Assembly (NCBI GenBank): GCA_037576195.1
Contig: CM075104.1
Span: 15,640,211 to 15,704,210, forward strand
Direction of reading: 5' to 3'
DNA length: 64,000 nucleotides
Origin: Phytoseiulus persimilis
Taxonomy: Eukaryota > Arthropoda > Arachnida > Mesostigmata > Phytoseiidae
Shown here: in pieces, positions 49,751-61,127 of the stretch
How positions within the stretch are numbered: position 1 is the stretch's first letter
How the letters are laid out: each line of letters starts with the position of its first letter
Translations under genes and position numbers: made by a program
Notes under the pieces: generated by a model
Database searches by the model: none
Seen by the model: only the letters and a program-made list of their open reading frames with translations
Told to the model about the DNA's origin: nothing

Positions 49751-51465
49751 CACAATGGTTTTTACCCGAATTTTGGGGGGAGGAACTGGAACTCTGGTGA
49801 AGCCCGAAGAGGTCCCGCCCCCGAGAAAGAATGACCCTCCTTTCGAAAGAGCGGGATCACCCCTATTGGTATGATGGAACCAACCGCAATATAAATCAGG
49901 GATTCCGACCGGTACAGCGTCGACCGGCGTCTGCCAAGTTTACACTCTTGACGTCCGGGAAAATAACCGGGGATGTTTGCTTACCACAGATGCAAAACTG
50001 ATCGGCCCCTGTGAAATTCTCTGACATCATAGACGGAGGGAGGGGAGGAGTTCACGAGTGTTCCGGAGCGCACAACTGTTACAGAACAAGCTGAGGGACA
50101 ACTTGATCTCGGACCAACCCTTTCCAGACACACTAACCCGGGGACCCCGAGCTGCTGTCTTTTCTCAGATGATATTCCCGACTCTCTGCCAGTCATAGTC
50201 GCGGGGAGCAACGAGACTACTGCGACAATCGAATCAGCCTCGGGGAACAGCTGAGATGATCCCCGAGGAGGATGTGCATCCCCGTAATCGTCAGCCTCCG
50301 TCCGGGATCGGTTCTGGGAAGGAATCTTCGCAGTATCGTTCCCTAAACTAACGAAATGCCGTGTGTAGGAGGATAATGGATTTTCAGCATCAGGAATGAA
50401 TTCCTTTCCAGAAACGATTTCTCCCCATGGAGGCTCCTCGAGCAACCGTTTTCTTCCTCGAGAGCGATCGATTGAAAATCAAGATGTCCGGAGACTGCTG
50501 TTGACAGATATCTCGAGACTTCGTATAGCAGAAGCACAAGAGAACTTGAGGCGACAGAAGAGAAGGCCTTCATCGGGGACGAACTCTTTTAGATGAAATC
50601 GAATCTAACCCGTTGTTTATATTGGGCTCATCCATCTTTGTGATCTACGAGCCCAACTGAGAGTGGAGAGCGATTACATGTTGAATCGACGATGCCTCGG
50701 GCCGATAAACGGGAAGCTGTCGTCTCTCAGGCCTTGTCACAGGCCTCTAGTTTGGCACGCCGATGTCTTAGCCCGATGGCGGCGCCGGGTAGGGCTGCGA
50801 CCTCGAGAAAGACTGGGAGGGCGGAACCCGCGAGGGGGAACGCGCCCCCATGAGGTCCGGTGTTCAGATTCTCGATCAAGCCAATCATGACCTGATGAAC
50901 TTCGGAAGTATCGCCCGCTAACGTTTACCCTCCTTCAACACATTTTAGCCCGTGAGTCCAACACACTCAGACACCCGATTGGCGAATTTCATCTGGCCGT
51001 TGAAGGCCGAGAGCTGTAGTTGGAAACAGAGGAGAAAACAATGGAACACGACCCACTTCGTTGGATCGACGCTCTGAGTTTGCTCTCCGAGTTTGAAACT
51101 TTTTGCCTACTCGGACAAAGAGGAGTCTGGCGAGCTTCCAACCGTTGTTCGAGCCGACTCGCCTTGAATTCCCGTGCTGTCGGTTTTCTGAGATCAGTGC
51201 GGGAGTGCAACAGGCAGCACAGATATCATCAGAAATCAGATTCTGCGACGAGGGGTCCGCGCATATCGCAACTGAGCTCTTCCGACGAGTGGATACTCTC
51301 GAAGAGCTACAAACATACAGAATGCTCCGAAAGTCCAGAATACAAGCTCCAACTGCCCAGAATGATTGAGGCCCAAAGCTCGAAACGGAAAGGAAAGGTG
51401 ATATGGAGTACCGCAGATAAGGAAATGGCGCAGTAGAGGAAGGCGGTAGCGGCGGCGGCGGCAGT
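49751..51465. other. Gene-poor region; nothing firmly recognised
   Basis: Open frames at 50396-50596 (plus) and 50967-51482 (minus) have no recognisable domain. No repeats of note apart from a GGC run near 51450. Confidence 0.35.
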
Positions 51466-51738
51466 TCAAATGAGGTCATCAAAGAAGAAGTCGTTCTGAA
51501 GTTGAGCAGACTCCGCTTTCTTCTTCAGATGGCGCCCATTCTTGGAATGCTGAGCTCAGGGGATCCCTTGATGATCTCGCTTAATCATGTCGGCCGAGTC
51601 CACTAGCAGCTGGAGTGGCGCGAACAGTGCCGGTACCTTGTCCCCGGCAGAGTTCGTTCCAGCACTCGGGCTGGCATAGTTCACATATCTCGGATACTTC
51701 TCATAAGGGATATGAGCCACTGTGTCGGGCGGAGCCAT
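51466..51738 (-). CDS. Candidate small two-exon protein
   Basis: From ATG at 51738 the minus strand codes for MAPPDTVAHIPYEKYPRYVN and on to AGDK, where an AAG/GTACCG donor lies (51636). Unspliced, the frame ends after 60 residues. If an 87-bp intron (51636-51550) is removed at the GAGCTCAG acceptor, the frame continues in phase with HSKNGRHLKKKAESAQ and ends in the acidic NDFFFDDLI, 61 residues in all. Just upstream another frame codes for a hydrophobic stretch (LYLSYVAALLAAFTF) next to an acceptor-like AG, so more 5' exons may exist. No family was recognised. Confidence 0.22.
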
Positions 51739-54700
51739 TGAAACGTGAAAGCTGCGAGCAATGCGGCGACGTAGCTAAGGTACAAATGAGGTATCGAGCC
51801 AAATGAAAAGCGAATCAGCTCCCCCAACGCTGCGGATAATAAGATCATGGTCATTGATCCGTTGGAATGTTTATCAAATCCTGCACTCTGAACCAATAAG
51901 GCCGTACGTCACGTAGAGGCAAGGGCGAGCTGCGATGGACTGTGTGTAGGTCGATCTCGAGAGGCAATCGTCGGAGAGTATCGAGCCAGTAGAGATAGCT
52001 CGAGTTAAGTGCAGTCGGTTCCTCGGCCGTGGTGAAGAAGAGAGAGCGAGCAGCAATACTATAGCCACCAAATGTTGGATCTGACGGAGCAGCGCATGAG
52101 GCTTAAAAGTTTTTACAGAGGAGAGTAATACTCCATTAGACGCATGGCGGAGGGATAAATAAGGAAGAGATTGGATAGGATAGCTTAGCACGTAATCCTA
52201 CTTGAGACACATAATGCAGAAGCTTGCGCTGGTTGCCCAGCTAGCTGGCCGGCCGTGGACGGGCGTCGGCGGCACCCCCAGCGTTTACTTATGCCGTTCC
52301 CGCGGCGCTCCCGCCAGAGCGAGAGGCAGTCCAGCCATTACCCCGAGCTAATCTCCGCGGCATGCAATCATTACAACGTGAACCAGATCGGGCTCACTGC
52401 GTTCGAAACGGTCGGATTCATTATGACGCCTGGTCTGGTCTCCGAATGATAAACCGGAAGCTCGCCCTTTAAGATAGGGGCTGACCCAGGCTCGGTTCTG
52501 CCTTTGTTCCGGAAGTTTCCGACGGATCGTGTCCACACACTGCTTTGCGTCAAGCAGTGGCAACGGTACTCGTGTTGGCATTGTGCTCGCCGACTACTCT
52601 GGAGTAGATGTCCCTCTGCCGAGACGAAGACTGTCGCGTGCCGCGCTTCTGCTGCACTGCATGTCTGGTGTCAGATACGGGCGGAAGTCAGTCCCTCAGG
52701 ACGGAATGCTAAATTGCTAAAAGTTGTTCTTCCCTCGACGAAAGCCTCCGGAGCGCCAGCCGTTGCTACGAGGGAACAGCGCGTTCCTGAGGGTAACCTG
52801 TTCGGCTCTGTCCTGTCTCGGCAAATATCCTCAAATGAAAAAGTTTCCTCCGGGCACTTGTCGCCGGGCTCGAAGCGCAAAGTGGTTTGCCAACACTTTC
52901 GCAAAACCTTCTCGACTCTAAATAAACCAGCGATTCCCGGAGGCTCGCCAGAGTTTTGCGCGGCATCCATTATCGAACAGATTCCCGACCAAACACCGAT
53001 CGTTCGCTCGAAGTTTCCGCAATAAATCATCGGACAAACATTAGATCTTTTCCTTTTCGACGAAATGAATCGGAGGGGAAACGATGACGCCCCTCTCGGA
53101 GTCGCCGTTCACTCTTCGAAAGGCCCTACGAACTCCTCATAATCTGGAGCGAGACCTCGTAAAACCGCATTTCCATGTACGGGGGGAGTATTTTGATTCC
53201 GCGAACACTGAACAGTCGGTCCTGTTTTATTCTGATGGAAGGAGCTTCGCACGACCGACATTCAGTGTCTCAAACCCGGAAGGGAACCATTGTCGCCGAG
53301 AGTTGAACGGGAGGGCGAGGCCTTGACGCGGGAATCTCCCAAACCGTTACGATACTTGCTCTCATCGGCTTGCGAAGTTGTGCCGAGTCGAGCCGAGTTG
53401 ACTCAAAGCGAGTGGGTGAGGAGTCTGTGGAGTTATGAAGCGGATTTGTCGTTTGGAAAAATGAGCCTAACAATGGTTTCGAAACTTCCCGTTCAAGAGC
53501 TTTGGGAATGCTCGAAAGGTGGGAAACCTTGGGAAGCACTGGAAAAAAAATCTCTTGCGGTTCTGTGACGATTTTCAATCGTATGAGGAGGAGTCCCCCC
53601 GCCCTCTTTTCCTCGCTCAACCCGTTCATCAGCATCAGCTAGATTTGTTGCGAGAGTCACGCATCAGGTGGCGTGAAATTTGGAGCTTCAGATTTTATCT
53701 TCCACTTGTGACAAACTCCAACCCGGATGTGACACTCGTTCTAGAAAGGCGTCAACCCTGATTGGCTCGGCGTCGTTGCGGCAAACCTGTCGATCATCGA
53801 ATGATCCTCCTTATTCCCACGATTCGAGTGCATTAAGCCTTTTAGGCGAGGACGATGACATACTCAACCGAGTCATACGCGAAGCCGACATCCCAATCAG
53901 CCGCCCACTTACATGTCCATTGACCCAGAGAGCAACATTTTTCCTGAGAGAGCAAGAGATCCGAGTGCCCGATCCAGCCCCTTCCACAGCACATACCCGG
54001 TGCATTGCAACGCCCACGAAGTCATCCTTAACACGCTCATTGACGTGAGTGCATCAACAACTTCGTTAATATGTTATCTTTACACCTGGTGCTATCTTGG
54101 CGTCGGAGTAGGATACTAAGACACGTAATATCTGCCCCAGCGCCTCGAGAGCCGCTCTCGCGCCGAAGCACGACCGTCGCTGGAGTCGTAGTTGTGAAAG
54201 AAGTAACTGGAGACCGTGACCGACTTGACCACAGGCTCCACTCACCTCGTCGATCACGAATTTCGGGTGGTGTCCCCAACCCGACACGGACGACACGCCA
54301 TCTACGCACGGTCTCGCAGCTCGGATTACGTGTTTCGGAAATCGGCCCACCGGCAGCGCGCTCAGTCTGGAGCTTTGTTTCAATCGTCTAAGAGAGGACT
54401 GAGTGCCGCCAACGGATAATTGTTACGCAAAGAATTTCGAGTGCGTTGATCGGAATAATATGCGCATAAAGCAGAATCGATCAGCTGCGCGCCACTCGTC
54501 GGGCCGTGGGGAAAAGCAGCAGCGAGCCACAAAAAGACGAAAGAGGAAACCGCAGTGCACAAAGTGCAACTTGACACTTCATCCTTCTGTCGTCCCGGCG
54601 GTTTTCGCTCGTCCCGCCGTTGGGGAAGGACCGGGAGCGGAGATCAGATTACTATCGAGCGCGAGGGAGCGGTCGCCTCCTCGACGAGCGGACGACGCCG

Positions 54701-57700
54701 AAGCTGTCGTTCGTATACTACGACGACGACAACTGAGTCCGGCGGCAAGAGTCATCCGGCGGCGAGGGAACCCGCCTGCCGGGCCCATCCAGCCTGTCGA
54801 CGAGGATGATAACATGATAACCGCATTAGGCGCGTCGAGTTGCGGGAAATCCGATCTGGTTGGTTGTCGTTGTCGTCGTTTGCGCGTCGGTAGGCCGCTC
54901 GAGCACGCCGCCGGGATGAATCATCAGAGGGAATGCGGATCGTGACTTGTAGTCGAGACGAGGGACCGACGGGATGCTACTCGCTTCTTCCACTCTCCTG
55001 TTTGAGCTTCGGTGATCTGACACCAGTCCTCGACCCTACCTGTCATAGAACGTAGTTCCAAAACCAGAAACTCAAGCGAGCTCCCTCTGACGGCGAAGCC
55101 GGAGGAAACTTCGGCCCAGTGGTTCTAACTCTGGCTCAATCGATGGAGGGGAAACTTCAATCGCGCGGAAGTGCTCCAATTCACTTTGCAACGAAGTAGA
55201 CCACAAAAACGGGTGACGCCAAGAAGCAAAAAAGAGATGACGGCTGCTGTCGATATTTTGCTCCTTCTCCAAACCCGCCTTCCCTGCACCCCCCCCCCCC
55301 CCCCCCTCTCATCCCCGATTTCCGTTCTTACTCTCTCACTCACGCGGCGGCGCAACGCCTCGCCGACGAGAACAAGAAGAGATCGAACCCCCCTCGTTCG
55401 CTCGATGAAGGAATCGATGATGAGCAGCGAGGGAGGCTTAGCATGAAGATTGATTCTTAAGTTTTTACACTTCTGCTCGAGCCCTCATCGAAGTGGCAAC
55501 CCGCTTCAAAATTTGTCTAGTTTTCCTCTCGTTCGCCGACAGCCGTGACCGGGTGGCGGCGGATCGGGAAACTTGCGACAGATGCGCCGCCACGGCTGCC
55601 GATTCGAAGGAAAAAACGCAGGGAAGGATCCGAGAAGCGTCTCAGAAGAAGGGTTGCAACGGGGGATCGGAGGTTGACTGGTTACAGTCTGGGTGGGTCG
55701 ATGGCCGGGTGGGTATCTGATAATCGATACTGCGCCGAAGAAAAAAGACGAGTTGAAGCCCGATGAAGTGGCTGGCTGGCTAGCTAGCGAGCCGATCGCC
55801 CCGCCAAGTCATCATTTAAAAGAGTGGAAAAATCGAGCTCGACATGAGGTAGCGAGCGAGAGCAGCAGCGTTCGCAATCATCGATGATCCGAGGTAGCGT
55901 CTAAGAGTCCCGGGTAGCGATGTCGTCTCACCGTTGCATGTCGGTGGTTCTCGTTTCGAAGGAAACAAGAAGTGCGTGGGCTGAGATTTCTTCCGTCAAG
56001 GGACTCTGTTCTTGAGCGGAAAAGGTAGAATGAGCTCTGGACGCAGCTACGGTTTCGCTCCTCAGAAAGCTGCTGGTGGGGGTTTGAACGATCTTGCATT
56101 GAGCGCACAGGGCAACAGGGACCTCCAGACATTCCAGGCGATTCGTATATTTTGTTCATGCTTCGAGGTTCTGGTCCTCGAAGATCATTCATTCATCCAT
56201 CCATACATCAGTCTCCTTGAAGGTCGACTAACGCGGACTCGGGCGCAGACATGAATTTTGAGCTGAGTTTTTCTCGAACAAATCTTGAGTTGATTAGCCG
56301 TTTTCCCTCAATCACGCTTCGATCGATTATCTGACATGGTTCGCCGAACGGGTGCTACCGAGGTGGGTCATTCATCAACAAGTTATGGAGTTTCCTAGCG
56401 GAGTTCCACCGATAGTCAAATGAGAAATTTTCCTGATTCCCATAACAATCGATCAGCTCAACTCTTTCATCCACATCTCACGGTTCGTTCATTCCGACCC
56501 TGAAGCACACTATACGATCAGGGTATTGGGAAATCCATCACGTCTGACTGTGTACGTGCGTGACGATCCCGATGAGGTTATCGTTTATCACTACTTTCTT
56601 TTTACTGTCTTCCGGGTACTGGTTTGCTTTTCCTCGCCCGACTCGACCCTTCCCCCGCGCGGGTACGCACGCCAGAGAGCCAGACTCTAGTCCACCGTCA
56701 AGCCCTACCGGTTCGTTCGGCTCATCGCCATAATGACTGGATTCAGACAGGAGACTATTCCGTTGTCCCGGAGTCTTGTTGAACCACGAGACTCGTCGTA
56801 TCCCGTTACAAATTGCGCCCTGGAAGAGAATCTCCTCGGCGTTCTCGTCTTTCGTCTTCTGCGTTCATTTCCGCTGGTGCTGCCGTAGCTGGTTTACACA
56901 ACGCGTCTACTGACGATCGTTCAAGCTTCGCCCGAATCTCATCGTCGGATAGGGTTCCGTTGGGAGACATGGGGAGTATCAAAATGAGACTACAGGAAGA
57001 CTAGATTGCCGCAATATCCGAATACTCCGAGGCATATTCGGGGTTCGTCCCGTTATACGTGCGCACGGCTTGTCCTTCGGGGTGCCACGAGTTCTGATAC
57101 GGAACGAGCGATCCGCGATTGGAGTCACGGCATCATCGCTCGCGCTAAAATCGCGGGAAGAATTTCCATGATTCCCGTTATTTTCGGCCGGAAGGAGTTT
57201 GCGGGGAGATCTGAGCATCTGTTGGCCATTTCTGCATCCGTTCGCCCCTGAATGTTTCAGCCTCCGAGAGGAATCCAGGGATCGATTCGCTCGAGCTCAA
57301 GCTCCGGGTGAATCTAGAGGTCTGAGCGATGTGGGAGTTGTCTCGAGCTACCATTCCAGAGCCCGGCCGACTCGTGTCAGGACGGTTTCGACCCCAGCGA
57401 CGCGAATTTCGAAGAAGCTGCCCCAGGTACCTGATACGAGGGGCCGACCGACATTCGGTGTGCAACTCCCGTAACGCGGCCTCAATCGAAAGCGAGGAAG
57501 AGTAGAGCGGGATGGCACCCAGTCTGTGAATCTCTGCACCGAGAGACGTTGTGGAAAAGCTTTGCTCTGACACCGATTCATTACGGTCGACTCCTGACCT
57601 GACCATGCGAGCGACGTGTCGACGACGAGTTCGTCTGACCTCGCGGCCGTGGACGCCTCCTAATCCTCGATCCTATCGGGAAGGCTTCGGCTGCGAGTCG

Positions 57701-60700
57701 AGCCACCTCGTCGGGCGCAACTTCTCGAGATGAAAGACTCCCAACCTTGATGAGTACTGAAAGAGATTTACTAATAATGCCGACGTACGCGTTTAACTGA
57801 GTTATGCCCACTGGCATCAAGCACCGCGGCGCCCACCACTATCACTAGTGCAGTATATACGGACGATAGCAATCAGATTAACATGATTAGCGTCAGACAG
57901 CGAAAAGGAGCTAGCGAGTGACTCAAAGCACCCACGTCGACGATACAGAGTTAGCGAGAGAGCACGCGGTGTGTGTGGAGCTAGATTATTTCAAGCCCGG
58001 GTCAGTGGGTTCGCTTTTTGGGACAAATTCACTTAAGCAGCCACCACAGGAGCGGCACCGGGGCGCGCAAATCTCGTTGAATCCGAGACTCCTGAGTCGT
58101 TTGTGCCGTGAGTGGCTCTGCCTCCGACTGACCGATCACCCAGGTTTACGGTCCGGGTCGTCCCCGGACGCAGGGTCCGGACGGATCGAGGGAGAAGCGC
58201 GTTCGGGCCCGAGAACGATGACCTCCTCAAGGTTACCTTTGACTCTCCGGCCCTCGTAGGAGCGTCTCGACCGCCGGGGTGCCGTGGCCGGCTTTGATCC
58301 TCCATCTGCAACGGGAGTCGCTGTTCCTCTCGTCCGCTGCTTTGTCGATCCAACGTGATCAATATAATTATGATAATTCGTGGCCCTGTTCGCCCTCCGT
58401 AGACAGGCCGTTTGATGCGTCGTTCGCTCGAACCCGATGCGTCGACCCGCCCCCACTGCCTCTGTGAGTAACAAAAGCGGACGCAGGAGGAGGAGAGGAA
58501 CTACATGCACCCAAGCCCAGCTAGTTCGGCAGAGAGAACTACGGACGGACTTGTACGTACGGGGAACAAAATGGCGGCGGTCGTTGCAAAGAACCATAAT
58601 TTGCCCATATTTGCTGTGGTGGAGGAAGGAACGTGCAATCACGACTGTAACAACTTCCACGTCGCGAGCAGCCATGGCAACACCACGCCGGAAGCAGCGC
58701 AGTCGGGACCTTGGATTCTCGAGCTGAAAAACGAGCCAGCGTCTCTTCTGTCTGTGTCCATCTTCGTATCAACTCTCGCGTCCTGATCCGAGGACGGCCG
58801 CCGCCGCCACCACCAGACGGGAAGAAGAATACCGAAGGATAACAAATGACCTCTTCGTATATATTTGCCGTATGCCGTTCCTCCGTTTCGATTGTCGTCG
58901 GCACTGACAGTTATGAATGGAGGGAAGAAAGGAAGACCAACCGAGGAGGAAGCGACGACGGAGAGCGTGCTGAGCAACTCGGCCGCAAGGAAATGCGGGA
59001 AGCGAGCGAGGCAGAGCGGCTCCGGGGGGAGCAGCATTAGCCGTCGCATATGCCCTCTCTCCGGGGAAATAAACAGACAACTCCGTGGGTCAATTTCGAC
59101 TCAGCCACTGACGCCGTATATCGGCGGATGGATGAACGCATTCGACGACCAGCGGATAGCTGGATCAATCCCGCCGGTCGGAGCAATATTCCGGCTGATC
59201 CCGACGGAGCCTCACGAGTTCAGTCGGTGTCGACGAGAACGCTCGCGTCGTGCTGATGCAGATTTCCGAGCTGGTGCCGACAGCAATTTCAGCCGCAGCT
59301 GTTTGCTGACGGCGGAGTTCACGGATCGAGGTAACGACGCGGACTCACTGGCTGGCCAACAGATGGGCCCCGGGTCCGAGGCTCGTTCGAGATCACGTTT
59401 GAGGCAATACTAATACCGCGTTCATCAACTGATAATTGGAAAATGAATGACCGCTCGCTGTTGCGGAAAGGAAAGCGAGGCCGGAAGGGTGCGCGGCGAC
59501 TGCAACGGCGTCGCGGATTGTGTGGACGGCACCGACCGATCATCCAAGCGATGCCGACTAAACGGAACCCGACCGATATGCTCCATGACCACATTGTGAA
59601 CCCTGTGATCGGAGCGTATCTCAGAGAACCTGATGAGCTGCTGGTCCTGATACTACGGAATGGGGACTGCCTCCACTATCTGCTGCTAATGGCAAGCCGC
59701 GAAGGGACAGGATTCTCCGGGACATCGGGCGAGACAGAGCCACTGATCGAGTCGCACGATTTTTTGTTAATCAAATTCTCATTTGGGACCCGCATCCCAT
59801 GACGGAGCGGAACAGGTATCGTAGAGGCACTTATCTGTCGGTAACATTCTGCCTTGTTTCCTTGTCTCACGACGGAGTGAATTCTCTCCGATCCCTGGTA
59901 ACGCATGGCGGTTTCAAATCGGTCAGGGGAGGAGTATTCTCCTATATTCCGTGTCATATGACTTCTTCAAGCTGAAGGCGAGAACTCATCGTCGTCGGCG
60001 TTGATTCTCCTTAGCAGGTCCCCTGGAGAACTCGACAGCATCGATGGAGCGGAGTTCGAATCCGCGGAACCACCCCGATCAAAGACTCCTCGGCCAACAG
60101 GCCAAATATGTTGCGCTTTAGGTTCTCGGACCGCGCCCCTTCTTTCCGTTCGCCTGGTCCTGGCCGAGCCGTCTCGCTTTTGGACAGGCTTGCCTTAACC
60201 GCTCGCTCGTCTGTCTGCTTGTTCGCTATACGAGCGAAGTGGTCGAACTGCTTCTCGTCGTCTGAATCCTGAAAGCCTTCGAAGGGTCATCCATTTCAAC
60301 GTTGAAGGGAGCGGGCTCAAGAGCCGGAAACTGCCGAAAAATGAGAAAAAGCGCGAACAAACTTCAAAAATGTGAATTGCGTTTTGATGTATCGTTCGAT
60401 GGGCCCCAGTTCTCTCTCGTCGTGCTTCACTGGGATTCGTGTCGGACTGGGCATCACCCGAAGCTCCGTCGGCCTCCGAAGGCATGAACCCAGTGCAGTT
60501 CAGACAAAGCGGACTGCGGCTAGGGTAGGGGAGCAGCCGAAGCTCCAGGGTGTTCCGTTCTCTTCGCGAGGTGCCGAACCACGGCGATGGAGATGACTCA
60601 AGTCCAATAGGACTCCTGTTGACCATTCCGTACCTCAATAAAAAGTTCAGCTCAGAGGTTCGAGCTGCGAGAAGGGACATGTCATCCACCTGGTTCACTG

Positions 60701-60906
60701 ACAAGGAAAAAGGTGCTAAATCGGGAGAGATATCAGCAACGAATGGCTCACTGGAGATCATTTCGGTCCCAGTGTGGCATTCAGACTTTTTTCCTCCGGA
60801 ACAGAACCTTCTCGCTCGCTCCAATTGTCTCCAACAACTGCATAGGGCGTTCGTTGATGGGGCGTTCTCGCTCCGTTCCTCGATGAGTCGCAGAAACATA
60901 TACACA
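51739..60906. other. Gene-poor region with leader-like GC-rich patches
   Basis: GC-rich, CGA/GCC-repetitive sequence at about 54480-54900, 55280-55420 and 58140-59060 resembles 5' leaders. There is a palindrome CCAGCTAGCTGG plus GGCCGGCC near 52229-52252 and a poly(C) run at 55289-55306. A 173-codon plus-strand frame (52504-53025) and a 236-codon minus-strand frame (60195-60905) have no identifiable domain. Confidence 0.35.
55289..55306. repeat. Poly(C) run, 18 nt
   Basis: Eighteen consecutive C, the longest homopolymer in the window, followed by TCTC. Confidence 0.9.
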
Positions 60907-60908
60907 TA

Positions 60909-61125
60909 CCCTAAAGTCTGGGAGATAAGGTACTACTTTTTTGACTGAAAACATTACGGGAACTACTGCTTGTGTGCACGCATGTGAATCCCGATAATTC
61001 TGCACGATGTAGCAACGCTTCGTCAATAACGGAAGAATGCCAGCTCTGAAAATTCTATCGATGACTGTGCATTCTGGGAAAATTTATGGTTGAGAAAGTA
61101 GTCCCCTATCTCCCAGACTTTAGGG
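60909..61125. mobile_element. MITE-like element with terminal inverted repeats and TA duplication
   Basis: The ends are inverted repeats: 60907-60939 and the complement of 61095-61127 agree at 31 of 33 positions, starting CCCTAAAGTCTGGGAGATA. Each end is bordered by TA, the target duplication made by Tc1/mariner-type transposases. The element proper is about 217 bp with no coding capacity, so it would be moved in trans. The arms keep weak similarity beyond the 31-bp repeats, which suggests a fold-back origin. High arm identity implies fairly recent insertion. No autonomous relative lies in the window. Confidence 0.6.
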
Positions 61126-61127
61126 TA

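Noticed and set aside
60045-60080. GAGTTCGAATCCGC resembles a tRNA T-arm / B box.
   Set aside because: The stem register does not fit a canonical T-arm, and no A box or acceptor stem lies upstream at the right distance.
60195-60905. 236-codon minus-strand open frame ending next to the MITE-like element.
   Set aside because: No domain, mixed composition, and an open competing frame on the plus strand. Probably chance.
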